Shown piece after piece: positions 43,346 to 55,025 of a stretch of DNA of 64,000 bases. A program made the translations under genes and the position numbers. Within the stretch, counting starts at the first letter, position 1. Each line of letters opens with the position of its first letter. The notes below the pieces were generated by a model. That model was given only the letters and a program-made list of their open reading frames with translations. It ran no database searches and had not been told where the DNA came from. The stretch covers positions 682,001-746,000 of the forward strand of contig JADDMT010000002.1 in the NCBI GenBank assembly GCA_021401465.1. The letters run 5' to 3'. Source of the stretch: Teratosphaeria epicoccoides. Taxonomy: Eukaryota > Ascomycota > Dothideomycetes > Mycosphaerellales > Teratosphaeriaceae.

Positions 43346-43625
43346 TCACGCAGCCGCAAACTGCTTCACCACATCGATCCCACCGCCGACAACTTTGCCT
43401 TCCTCGAAGACGCCCTCGACCAACATTGGCCTGCCAGGCTTGCCGTCAACCGGCAACGTATTCACAAATCCCCAGGCCGTGGCCTCCTTATATCCCTTCT
43501 GTTTCCAATGGTTAACCGTACCCTTCGGAAAGAACTCTAGCACCGATTGAAACTTCGACGGTCGCCGACGACTGAGGGATGTTGAGGGATGGTGCTCGTT
43601 TTGGTGGGATGTCGTTTGCAGACAT
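43346..43625 (-). pseudogene. Relic of a metallo-beta-lactamase-fold hydrolase gene
   Basis: An ATG at 43625 opens a frame whose 26-odd codons resemble the start of fungal MBL-fold/lactonase-like proteins (MSANDIPPKRAPSLNIP...). It is followed, in another frame, by ~70 codons resembling their C-terminus (EFFPKGTVNHWKQKGY..., VDGKPGRPMLVEG) down to a TGA at 43346. The catalytic core with the HxHxDH metal site is absent; the two ends meet within about ten codons near 43545. The simplest reading is a large internal deletion that left both ends. The family assignment is from memory and only moderately sure; an alternative is a short unrelated gene with a frameshift. Confidence 0.45.
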
Positions 43626-44050
43626 GTTGGCGACTGCTATGCCAAGAGTGTTGTGAACGGGCACCTTGATGGCATGTGCCAAAGAACGCTTTATGAACTG
43701 CAGAACAGCACGTGTACAATAGAACAGGACTAGCAAGCGGAAGAGAGGGGTACGGACGGAGGTAGCACATTGTTCTACAACAACATGCGGATGAGATAAT
43801 GTGCTGACCCAATGTAAGCCGGGTTGCACAGAAGTGGGCAGCGCTGTATGCCGGACGAGTGTGATTACAACTGCTTGAGTATGCTTGAATATCTGTTCTC
43901 AGAGCTGTGTTGTGCTAATTGCAGCATCGTTCTTCTCAAGCAGGAGAGGTGACATACATCGCTCGCGTCTTGAGGTAGACTAAATAATGCGGCACTTCCT
44001 GAAAACCATTGATTGCTCATGAAATCCTCGAGCAAAGCGTCACCATGCGT

Positions 44051-45204
44051 CTACTCAGCCAGATACTTCTTAGCCAAGGCCGCCAAGGCCGCTGTAAATC
44101 TGTCAGTGAGGCTTGTAAAACATGGAATAATTACCACTTACGCTTAGCCACAGGAGCAACCGTGTGCCAATGCTTCTGACCCTGCTCCATCATCTGGGCC
44201 ATGTCCATCTTCCTCCGCCCGCCACCCCGTCGGTCTCGGTCCCGGCCACCACCGCCATATTTATCCCTCTCAGAGTCTCTATAAGGATCCCGATCGCGGT
44301 CTCTGCGATCATAGTCCTCATAGTCTCTCCTGTGTCGCCCGCTTGATCTACCGCCGTACTCAGAGTCGCGTGGTGCGTCGCGCGACCGATCGTGCCCTCT
44401 TTCACGGTCCCGATGGTGTTTGGGACGACGACCATAATCTGTACCATAGCCGCGATCATGAGCATCCCTCTCGCGACGCTTCGGCGCCTCTGAGCGATAG
44501 CCGCGGTCCTCGTGTCTGTCGTACCGGTCATGGTCCCTACCAGCTCTGCGTCGCGGCTTGAGATCGTAGTCGCTCTCTTCATCGTACGCCGGCTGATGCC
44601 GGCTTCGTTCGTCCTTCTTGCCTCGTGTATAATCATCGTCATAGTCTCTACCGCTGCGTCGTGGCTTCGGTTGCGCGCCGTAGCTTTCATCACGAGCACT
44701 ACGTTTGTACGGTGGCGGAGGGTCATCATGGCCCGCTGGCTCCTCGGCGGGAGGCCGTCTTGAACGGGAAGGCAAGGTGGTCTCATCACCTCCGTTGGTC
44801 TCCTCGCCTCCGTTGGCCTCCTCGCCTCTGTGTCGTGGCTTCTTCGCGCCGACACTTCCACCTCTATCTTCACCAAGCGGCGGCCTGGGAAGCGGAGGAG
44901 AGCCGTCTGACGGCCTGTGCCCGTCACGGCCTTTGCGCTCTGACCGCTTTGGAAGAGCTACGTCGTCTTCATCGCTCGCATCGTAGACGTCTTTCCTTCT
45001 CGGCTTCCTATCTCGTACTTCATCTCTCGGACTGTCATGTCTCGAGGTTTCTCTGGCAGCTCTCGGTGCAGTCTTTGGCATCCGATGCCTCGGCCCGTAA
45101 TCGTAATCATCATAGCCTCTTGAGCCTCCGCGTCGTTCCGATCGTCGTGGCGGTTGAGCGTCCTCAGCCGACGATGGGTCGTCCGGTGGGTAGTAAGATA
45201 GCAT
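44051..45204 (-). CDS. Arg/Asp/Glu-rich low-complexity protein
   Basis: Exon 1 (45204-44142) and exon 2 (44091-44051) give 367 residues; the 50-nt intron (GTAAGT...TTACAG) has a CTGAC branch-like site. Nearly the whole protein is disordered and built of RDRD/RR/DYD/RGG-like elements, 44% or so charged, with many RS/RD dipeptides as in splicing-factor or RNP-granule tails. The last ~45 residues differ: KMDMAQMMEQGQKHWHTVAPVAK, then ALAALAKKYLAE from exon 2, which looks like a folded or amphipathic helix and is probably the conserved part. No RRM, helicase or zinc finger is visible. Role unknown; an RNA-associated scaffold is only a guess from composition. Confidence 0.8.
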
Positions 45205-46313
45205 TGCTGTGTGTTCACGACCCGTCCACTATCAATTGCGACTCTTCCGGCACCAAATGGACTTTCCAGTGCTGTGTACCTGGGGCAGGGAGGGATGCAA
45301 TTTCAGGGAGTTGGGCTATACAGAACCGTATACAAGAGCTCTAAGGAGTAGATAGAAGCTCGCGTGACTTATAGCGGTGTGAGAAGAAGACGGCGGCCTA
45401 TCGTGGTTGGCGCAAGGTTGGATCCGTGCATGATGCAAAGTGACATCTGACTGAGGGCCGAGGTCGCGCTGTTACTAGTACTAGTACGTCCAGTCTGCAA
45501 GTCGGCTTCAGCCACGTCAACGGTCACACCCGGGCAACTGGGGTTCTCGCGTCTGTCAATAATCCACGGAGGTAATGATATGCGCCCACGTACAGCATGG
45601 TGTGGGTGCAGCAAGACCGTCGTGGCGACCATGACAGCGACAAGAGGAATCGGAGTTTTTCAGAGGCTCGCAAGTCCTCGCTTGCATGCATGACGGTCAA
45701 TCGACATGCTGTCTTTTTCGCAGCGGCTGCTGCGTGTAGCACCTCCTAGACACAGTCGTAGGATGTGGGTGACGTGCATCTCTTACTTGCCTGCATCACA
45801 AAGCGGCCAGACTTGGATTTCGCATGGTGGAAGCTGTCAGCCTGGAATGACTGGCATTTTTGTGCTGGCCACACTGGGTCGCACCACGTCAAGTCTCCAG
45901 CATGGTGCAGCACTCGAATGCTCCGGTCAGCAAATACATGTAGGTGATATGGCCGTGGCCTGGAACGCGGAAGCTTCGTTCCTATCGCTGCGTCCATAGT
46001 GTGTCAATCTTAGAATTGCTGTACGCATACGTATCCCGGAAGCGATGATAAGGTAATAGTCAGACATTTGAACAAGTCGAATCTAACGACTCTGTACTTA
46101 CAGTCGGCAAGCAGGACGATGAGTGAGACAAAGACCCAATCGTCCCCCACGGATGGACATTATCCTTGTGCGATGACGCTGACGTCCGTGCATAGCAGCA
46201 GCGCGGTCATGGTCACGTTATTCTGAGCCTGAGATGTACGAGTGAAGTCGAACAGTCAACAATTCCCAGTGGAGGTCGCGTACTTGCTCAATCTAATCCT
46301 GTTTCACGCTTTG
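45205..46313. other. 1.1-kb stretch without a gene
   Basis: No supported frame. Promoter of the RD-rich gene at the left, 3' region of the coiled-coil gene at the right. Confidence 0.45.
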
Positions 46314-49236
46314 TTAGACTTCGCCACCTAGTCCTCCTCCAGTCTCCGCTTCAGTCTCGACATAAGGCTGATACAGCTGGCATTCCCGGCGATGCAAATG
46401 TTGCATACTCTGATGCTTTGACATCCGCCTTTCCCTTCGACCATCGAGTTTGGATGACTTTGCACTGTGCGGAGCCGAGACGCTCGTCTCATGAATTGAG
46501 TGCATCCTGCCCATGTCGCGATCAGTACCCTCACCAGCATTGCTGGGTTCTCGTGCCGCTGGCGTGCTCGTTACTGTTGCCGGTAGAGGTGGATACAACG
46601 TTAGACCAGGAGAATATGGTTCAGATGCGCGCGCATCAGCTGCACGCGAGTCAGCCAGCTGCATATCTTGCACGCGACGACCTCCACCCGCCGGCTCCTG
46701 CATGTCAACTGCCGGAACTACCCTGTCAGTACCCTCTTGCGGCGTGAGACTCACTGGACCGCTGTCCTGTGTTTGACACTTCACATTACCGGTCTGATTG
46801 TCGAAGTGCGGTATTTCTCGTGAGTGAGCGGAAGCACTCTGCGTTGTTCTAGCTGAAGTCTTGCCGTGCTGCGGACTTCGTGAGTCTTTTTGACAAGCAA
46901 ACCCCTCGTCGTTGCGTTCATGACCTCCAATGGGGCTCGGCTTCCCAGACTGAGGACCTTGTTCGACTCCACCGTCTTGCTCCCAGCAGAATGCTCGTCG
47001 AACCTCGTTTGGAAGTCTCCGGTTCCCTTTGATAGGTTGTGGTGACCAGGGAGGACCATCTTCGCTCTGAGCGCCCAGGTAGCCTGCTTGAAAGACGGGT
47101 CAGTTTATACGTCCTGAAGCTGATCACAATCCGATGGACGTATAACAGCGCTGAAGGCCTGTCGATCCTCTCGCTGCTCTTTCTGGACTCACCTGGCTCG
47201 TTCCAAAGCCTGTGCACGTGCCTTCTGTCGGCTTTCAGTACTGCACGGACAGCTTTAATGCCATTTGGCAATACGGTCTCTTCAAGGTCATACTCAGAAG
47301 GAGTAGGCACGCCGACAACTTCTGCACATCGAGCAATCCGTGACTTCGCAAGGGCTAGCTGCTTGTCAGGGTCTCGCAACTCACCATTTGGGCGTCTCGG
47401 CGAGCGGATTGGAATGGCGCAGGCTGACGCGATCTCGCTTCTCATGGCAGCTTGTCGTGCCTTCATGGTGTCCAAGAGTCTTGCGGTCTGCGCGGAGTGA
47501 CGCATTTCGTGATCCTTGTCGTCTTCCACGGCCCGAAGTCTGCGTCCTAGACCATCAATCTCGCTGTCCCTCTGCTCTAGAAGCCGAGCGCCACGCGAAA
47601 TGATTTGTTCCTGTTTGTAGATGATTGCGTCCTTTTGCTCACAAAATTCCTGTATCGCAGCGGCTTGATTGTCAGTGCTATCCTTGAGCTCGTAATACGC
47701 TTGTCGCCATTCGTGGATGCGGCAGTCTTTCTCTTTTGAAGACTCCTGAAATTCGTGCAGTTGGCTAGCCTGGTGTGCCAAAGCCTCCTGGGCGTCTCGA
47801 AGATGCTCCTGACTATTCTTCAAAAGCTCGTCCATGCGGTTGAGCTCTTGGTCACGGAAAGCCACCCCTTCCGGAGCTATGTTCAGTGTGCCGACCTGGC
47901 TTGATCGGCTATACGGCTCGTGCTTGTGATCATGACTAGGCTCATCCTCTAATGCGTATTTAGATGATGGCACACGTCCATATTCGGAGCCCTTCGAAAG
48001 CTCAGACGCAAGCGGCGGGTGCAACATATCTTCGCCTACACAGGACCCGTCAGTCATTTCTGTCCAATGGCGTTGCGGACGCTTATCAACACATCTTGCA
48101 GGAGCTCGCTGTCATACTGCAAAACGGCTGATCTGTTGCGTCGGCTTGCAGTAACGCTTGTAAAGACCCCTGTTGTAATCACGCATATTGGAGGTGTTTG
48201 AAAGCGCAAGCAGTGTCTCATCTTGCAACCCAAAGTGACTTACCTAGTTCTCCATCAGTCTGATGCTGCTCTAGCTCTCCAAATAAAGGAAGTGCTGTGG
48301 GCATAGCCATATCGCTGAAGTCCATGAGCTGCCGGTTGAATTTGAAGACATCCTGGATCAATTCCTTCGAATCAGCGACGGTGAGCTCGTGCTCCCTCTT
48401 GGCCATTTGCCTGGTGCAGAAATCGAGTGTGACGATAGCTGATCTTGCCGCGTCTGCTTTGACTTGAAGCGTCAGGTCCGCTGCTGAGTCGTGGCCCATC
48501 TGGGAGGACATGAAGAGATGCGGAATGTCTCTCGAAGGAGGGTTAGCCAGCTCGCGTGCTGGCGCTGCTCGGTCACTAAGATAGGAACGCAACAATCAGC
48601 TGACGATTGAACCAGATATGCCCTTTTCAATGAGGCTAGATTGCAGCCAGGCTGGGAGAACAGCGGAAGCGTCACAGAAAATTTGATCTGATGACATCCT
48701 CTAAGACAGTGATTTCGCTGAAGATGACCATACCTTTCAGACATTTCGCTGCCGGGCGGGGTGAAGCGAGCGGGTTCCAATCTGTCCAGCCGCTCCTCCA
48801 AGGCGTGAACGTCGCTTGCAATCTTGCGGAGGCTTGTATCCAGATGGAGATGTAGATTGGTTAGCATTTGCGCAATGTGTGCATCCTTTGGTTGCATCTC
48901 GTTGAGCACCCGGTTTGAATCGCCATTGGGCTCGGCGAAGCTGCTGATACCTGGGAGAGGAGCTTGGTACAATGGCGCCATGCTCGGGGTCGCCTCAGGT
49001 TGCGGTGCAGGGCGAATCTCTAGCCCTGTACCGCGGGTGTTGCGCAGCCGCTCGTCCAAATGCGCTATATGAGTCTGAACATCGTTGATCTGATCGAGGA
49101 ATGGGTCGTGCGGGAGTGGAGCGACCTGTGGAGCCGGCAGAGGCAGAGTGAAAGTGCCAGGACTCTGGTGCCGAGCGGACATATTGGTTATTTGCTCATT
49201 CAGCTCATGAAGCTGTTGATAGAACGACCGCCCCAT
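46314..49236 (-). CDS. Long coiled-coil protein (exon structure partly unresolved)
   Basis: Supported segments on the reverse strand: 49236-48734, joined to 48575-48244 in phase; then an open frame from about 48057 to 47193, joined to 47086-46314 in phase. The first part has a helical N-terminus (MGRSFYQQLHELNEQI) and heptad-like stretches. The third is a strong coiled coil (~RDQELNRMDELLKNSQEHL onward, with QEQIISRG and RAVEDDKD). The tail is Ser/Pro/Gly-rich. The join between 48244 (phase 1) and the third segment is not settled: acceptors TGGACAG at about 48060 and TGTGTAG at about 48036 both keep frame, and an extra exon between them is possible. Alternatively these are two genes, the first ending at 48218. 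Upstream of 49236 a TTGGACAG acceptor with CTAAC suggests a 5'-UTR intron. Function unknown. Confidence 0.6.
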
Positions 49237-51409
49237 GATGTTAAGGCTGTCCAATGGGAAACTTTGATAAGTGTGTTAGCTGTGGCAATAGTCAGTCCGA
49301 CACAGAGAACGCAGACAATAATACCGCTCCCTTCAGACGATCGGACGATGCTGAGTGAAGTCCGTGAAAAGGAAGTGATGGTGTCTCTTTTCTGCTGTCC
49401 TGTGGGCAGAGAAGACGGAGATGTGGGACGTGGGAGCAGGAGCCAGGCGGTGGTGGAGACAGCGCAGCTCACGCGCTGACCTCATTGGATTCCAAGAAGC
49501 TTGGTTCACGCTACTTCGCCCTTCCATTCACCTTGATGCACTTGGTCCTCTGGTTCCGCATCCAGCTTACTGACGTCCGACGGACCAGAAGTCAGCTGTC
49601 TTGTATTGCTTTGACGTTCGACACCTCCAGTCCAGACGACTGTTGGCAGTGCGAGAGACTAGAGCTAGAGCGGCTGTCTAGGTCAAGAGATGGTCTTCGG
49701 CCGTGCGCAACAAACTGGAGCTGGTCCTGGACCAAAGAAAATGATGACAACCAACAATTATGCATGGAGATGCATGGCTGTCCAGTGATACTCGCTCGTC
49801 CAGCAACCGGTTGATAGATTGATGGCAGATGCTATTGGCGGCTCGCTGACACGAGTGACTACTTCGGCTGCTTGTTGACGCGGTCGGCTTTTCTTTCAAT
49901 TAAATGACTGCTTACGCTATTGACCGTCAATTCTTGCACCACCCGCTGACTGAAGTAGTCAACTGTCTGTCTGGTTGATTGACCGATGAATCACCATGAC
50001 TGCCAAGAGGCTTTGGGCGGCCAAGGCAGTACCACCTTGCGCCACTGCAGTTATGTTCACGATGCTCTACTCAACATCGATGGTCTCTATTCGTATCTGC
50101 CATGCTGTAGTCTTGACAGTGGGTCAATCATCCCACATAGGTAGTGGGGCCAGCAACGGGCGTTGATGCTACGCAGTCTGAGATTTCTTGGCCAATGATC
50201 ATTGATAGGGGACGTCTCGCGAGAGCTTTTCGTTATCTCTATGGAGGACCATAGGATCCTAACGTCCTGGAGTGCAATGCACCTCTCAAGTACCAACTGC
50301 ATGTGCAATTCATGGGCTCTGAGCGAACGATACTCCAAGGAACCGATCGTCCTTGTATCACAGCAGAATACCAGTCTTGTCCTGTGAGCTGCACTGGACG
50401 GACGCGCTCTGTGCTGAATGAATTCGACTACCTTACTGGACCAGACACGGAGGACCGCCGTGTCGGCGGCTGCATTTACTGCACAATGCCTTGCGCTTAC
50501 GTACGTCGCGCACGATGAAAGCCGGAAGAATCTATCAAGGTTTGTAAGGGCAGGTCAATCTATATCCCAATGATCAACGGGCCTCGGTAGGTCGTCTATC
50601 ATTGGGTCGATCAGTAGAGAGGCTGCTTGACCAGTTGACAGCCCATTCGAGATGTATGAGGCAGTCAGATCCGATCGGTCACCCTATTGACGTAGTTTGG
50701 GTTTGACGGCGTTCGTACCGTCTGTTGGTCATGTAAGACAGATGGACAACAGTCAGTCGTCTGCAGCTCCAGTCTGCCCTCCGGCTGTTCTGATGAGAAG
50801 ACTCAGTGGGCCCTACATATCGTTTGCTAGTATTCAGTGTGACCACCGGCTGCATAACGAAATTACAACACTGATTTAGATCTGGAACCTCCAACTGTCA
50901 GCAGTAGATTTGAGCTCTGGCGATCTCCGTAGAAATGAGAGTCTCGGACTGTTGCTGAGAGCGCTCAACAGTCACACACCACGTAAGCGCACCACGTAGC
51001 ACCGCCTCTGCGACAGGGACCGTCTGTTGGGAGGTGTGCACGCTTGCCTGCTTGGCAGTGAACGTCTCAGATCGCGAGCTTCCATGCAACGGAGCCCGGT
51101 CCCAGCAAGAGAGCTGATGTGGTCTTACTGGACAAGTCATATGCCATGTTGCGTATACGTATGCTGACTCGTGAGGCCAGACTCGGTCATTCCACGCACT
51201 CTTCTCCAGTCGGCTCCACGAATCACATCTGGCGGGCCGGGGTGAGACCGGTCGGTTCTGTAGACTGTGAGCATGAAACTCGGTCCCTGGGGCCGAAGGC
51301 TGCGTTGGCTTTATCGATTCAGTCTGTGCACACTCCAGGATGGACCGAGGCAGTTCTGTGAAACATCGTATCGTTCGCACGCGGCACTGCACGTTGCACA
51401 CCGGCGAGT
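49237..51409. other. 2.2-kb gene-poor stretch
   Basis: No recognisable gene. The left end holds the probable 5' UTR and promoter of the coiled-coil gene. A Cys-containing frame at 50312-50518 lacks a signal peptide, and a 195-codon reverse frame at 50898-51485 has no protein-like features. Confidence 0.4.
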
Positions 51410-51787
51410 ATGGGCTCGGATTTTTCTGAAACAGGTCGAGAAGCGGTACAGTACTCTTCATTAAGGTTACCGCCCACGGTGGCAATTTCTGAGTGTGTCA
51501 AATCCAGCCCTACCTTTCGCGACGAAGATGCTGTTGCGTTGCTCAGGTCACAGGTGGTCGCTGAAGACATTGCGCAAGAATGCCATATGAGCATGGATGA
51601 TGGTTGGATGGCATCGTCGGTCAATATGACTGTGTTCCGTCACGAGCGAAAGACAGAAGCGAGGATCTGTAATCACGGATCACGCGTGGATCTTGCCAAG
51701 ACCTCGCCAGTTCCAATCGATATCAATAATATGTGCGCATTCAGTGGCAACACATTTCACAAACTCGAGGATGGGCAACGCGAGTAG
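51410..51787 (+). CDS. Hypothetical 125-residue ORF (weak)
   Basis: An ATG-initiated frame with a balanced, soluble-protein-like composition (MGSDFSETGREAVQ..., several Met, Cys and acidic residues), no signal peptide and no family. A second protein-like but ATG-less frame runs at 51859-52269, so the two could be exons of one gene; I found no convincing splice pair. Either may be chance. Confidence 0.25.
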   Translation: MGSDFSETGREAVQYSSLRLPPTVAISECVKSSPTFRDEDAVALLRSQVVAEDIAQECHMSMDDGWMASSVNMTVFRHERKTEARICNHGSRVDLAKTSPVPIDINNMCAFSGNTFHKLEDGQRE

Positions 51788-52261
51788 AAGTCGACTTGTT
51801 TTGTGCGATGGACTTGCTCGACCTGTAGACGCGACAATTCAGTTATCATTTCCCGTTCTTGGTCGACGTGATCGATGTCGAAGACCAAGAGCCGCTAAGG
51901 CCCAATTGGGAATGCCTGGATGAGCTGACGCGGACGCTGCGTGTGCACCGCCGTTCGCGCCCAGTGGGGGACAGCGCTTTTGACGACCTTTTACCCTTAC
52001 CATCCACATTCGTTGGCGCCGCTGTCTCTCCCACCACCGTGTCGACGCCTTTCACACGGGCACTACAGGCCATTTTGGTCAAGGAACCCGTGGAGGATAA
52101 TCTGGGCCGGCAAGAAAGAATCAAAGGGTGCAGTCGACGGGGCTTAGCGGGGACTGCGCCATCGTACAGCCTGCGGACGAGCAACCGATTGACAGCGATC
52201 ACCGCAACATCGATTGCACTCACTTTACGCTCCTTCTGTTCCACCGTCGAATACCTGCGAC

Positions 52262-53757
52262 ATGGCTGAACGCAATGGGGTTCCTCGTCGCAAGCCAGTG
52301 CCGCAGTCCACCGAGCTCTCGCCGTCCTGGGCGGCCGATTTGACGCAGCAATTCCGGAGAACGCTTTCGACCAAGCGTATGAACGAGCTGAGCAAGCGGC
52401 CGGGTGCCCTCCGTCGAGGCTCGTCGCGCCTGCCAAAAGACTTTGTCGTGGAGAGCGCACCTCCGTCTGGGCTGCCTGAGCGTCATGGCTTTGATGCGTC
52501 CACACAAACCCCATCACAGCCTACAAGACAGGCACCACCTGCCCCTGGCGCACAAACTCCTGCAGATCCATCATCACCGCCTCCCTCGTATGCGTCTCTC
52601 AGAAATCTCCCGACTGTACCGACAGCACCGACCGACCCAAAGCACCTCCGCTTCCGCAGTATGCTCCACTCACTGTCGAATACTCCTTGCAAGTGGGAGA
52701 ATCCGGGCTTGCTAGACGAGGCGCTCGGTGCTGTGCCTCTCCAGAGAATCTACGACGAAGCGCAGGAAGAGGCAGATTTGTTGGCAGCTGAGGCGGCGTC
52801 CATGGGTTCCAATATCAAGCCTGCATGGGGATATCAAGACTGCGTGGTGCGGGCATTGATGAAGTGGTTCAAGCGTGACTTCTTCCAATGGGTCAACAAC
52901 CCACTCTGCTCCATCTGTCGGACACGAACGGTCGCATGTGGTATGGCGGCACCACTACCCGACGAGTCTGCTCGAGGCGCCAGCAGAGTTGAGCTGTATC
53001 AATGCGCCAACCAACATTGCTTGTCCTACGAGCGGTTTCCGCGATACAATGACGCGTTCGTGCTGCTTCAGACCCGAAAAGGCAGGTGCGGAGAATGGGT
53101 CAACTGCTTCAGCATGCTGTGCCGTGCCGTCGGCAGTCGCGTGCGGTGGGTGTGGAACGCAGAGGATCACGTCTGGACTGAGGTGTACAGTGTTCACCGC
53201 AAGCGATGGGTGCACATCGATCCCTGCGAAGGAGCATGGGATGCGCCGTTGCTCTACTCTCAAGGTACGTCTCAGCTGCATCTTGATAGCCGACAGCATT
53301 CGCTAATCAATCTCTAGGTTGGAGAAAGAAGATGTCGTATTGCATCGCCTTTTCCGCCGACGGAGCTGCTGACGTGACCCGTCGTTACGTTCGCAACCCA
53401 GCCGAGCACGGCGCACCACGCAACAGATGTCCAGAAGGCGTTCTGACACACATTCTTCGAGGACTTACCGACATGCGCCGTCGAGATTTAGACAAGAAGG
53501 AGAGATTCAGACTGAATGCCGACGACATGCGGGAAGACGCAGAGCTCCGCAAGAACATTATCGAAGCACTAGCATTCAATGTCAGCAGGATATTACCCGG
53601 AGGCGACAATTCGAAAGGCGCCAAAGGAGGCAGACCTGACCCGGACACGCAGAAAGCTGCTGAAGGCAGGCAGACTGGTGACAGTGAATGGGTGCGCGCA
53701 AGAGGCGAAGCAGGCCGCAACAACCAGACCGGACAGCGCGATCAGCGACAACAATGA
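52262..53757 (+). CDS. PNG1: Peptide:N-glycanase Png1
   Basis: Exons 52262-53264 and 53318-53757 give 480 residues. A disordered N-terminus (~1-130) comes before the transglutaminase-like core (~135-400). Zinc-binding pairs CSIC and CANQHC are present. The catalytic triad is complete: Cys276 in GRCGEW, His303 in EDHVW and Asp320 in VHIDPCE. The spacing of 27 and 17 residues is the same as in mouse PNGase (C309/H336/D353). The family removes N-glycans from misfolded glycoproteins dislocated from the ER, working with Rad23 and the proteasome. As I recall, Neurospora PNG1 has lost triad residues and is acatalytic, so the intact triad here is notable. The C-terminal ~60 residues are disordered and Gln/Arg/Gly-rich. 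Confidence 0.95.
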
Positions 53758-55025
53758 GAGCGGTCCGCCTCCACCAATCCTTCCATTTTGGATACGGCTG
53801 TACTTCCACACCTGCTACTTCGGCATAAAGCCTTTTGGTTTCTATTTGTCTGTTCGACCGAGCGCATTGAGCATTCGTGAGGCGTTCACAAGGAGCTTCA
53901 ACGGAAAGCGACGCAATCCCAGGGGTTAGGCACTTGGGAGTCATCATACCAACGAGGGAGATGGATGTCTGATGGATCACGTCTCTCGTGGTACATTTCG
54001 GGTTTGACACCACGAGGCGGTGCATCAAAGGGCTTCTTTTTTTTTTGAGATCCACACCATTTGGTTATCAATTGTGGAGAGCGAGAAGGATTCTGGAGGA
54101 CGAGGAGTATTGACGGCGACGCAAGCGAGCGTGTTTTCTTGGCTGGTATCTAGGTAAAGCAAGTCGATGGACTGCGCGGAATGAAGAAATTAGACCTCAA
54201 CATACCCGCACTCCTTCATGTACCAGCTCGCGGTTCATCTCGCAGCAAATTGCAACGCTGCTCAACAACACTTGGCGGCCTCGAGTTCTGAGTCTCTGAC
54301 TAAGGCAGCAGCCAAAGAAAACGAGCTGGCTCATGTGCCATATTTGGAGCAAGGACCCTGCATACGCTGACGCGGGCGGCGAAACGCTGTCGTCACCCGG
54401 CGATGAGAACTGATGGCAGAGTGAACGTTGTGGTTGTAGATGTGTTGATCCGTAGGTAGACGAGAGTAGTGAAGTGTACTTCGGCGTGAAGATTCAAGCT
54501 GCGATGAAGTGTCCAATAGGTGACAAGGCAACAAGGGAGATCCACCAAATGCCAAGAAAGAGGATCGGATGTGAAACATATACCTAGATTCGCAGCAGCA
54601 TGTTGACGAAGCAACAGAAAGCTTACGCGGTCTTGAGTCTTGACCACCGTCGCCGCCGCCAAGCAGAGACTTGCTCGTTCGGCCCGTGGCAAGTTATCAG
54701 CAGAGAAATCGGCAAAGAAACCAGGCACGCGGCTCTTACGTCGTCAGCCTTGGTGGCTTGCTCAGCGCTGTGTCTGCCCTGACTGACTGTGTGCATGTGC
54801 TCGTCGTGGGACTGGCTGTGCCTCGACACTCGTCAAACAAGGCCTTTGGTTTGCGCATGTGCTTCTACACTTGATAATATATACCCGGCCTCACAAGCAT
54901 CAACCCTTTCTAGTCAAGCTGCTTGTTTACTGTACCTGTTGTTTCTATTTGACAACCAATCGCCCCTCACTCCACCATCCAGCCACCTACTGCCGCGGCC
55001 CCCAATCACCACATCCACACCGACC
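53758..55025. other. 1.3-kb spacer between PNG1 and the SUR7/PalI-type gene
   Basis: No gene recognised; contains a poly-T run near 54035 and, close to the next gene, a TATA-like element and a CT-rich leader. Confidence 0.45.
54873..54885 (+). promoter_or_regulatory. Candidate TATA element of the SUR7/PalI-type gene
   Basis: GATAATATATACC ~145 bp upstream of the ATG at 55026, followed by a C/T-rich leader typical of fungal transcription starts. Confidence 0.4.

Noticed and set aside
50312..50518. Small Cys-containing ORF considered as a secreted peptide
   Set aside because: No hydrophobic signal segment at its start and no upstream exon supplying one.
50898..51485. 195-codon reverse frame
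   Set aside because: Low-information composition, no family, and it overlaps another open frame on the forward strand.
51846..52517. 223-codon reverse frame overlapping the PNG1 start
   Set aside because: Antisense to the PNG1 N-terminus, Arg/Ala/Ser-rich, without recognisable features.
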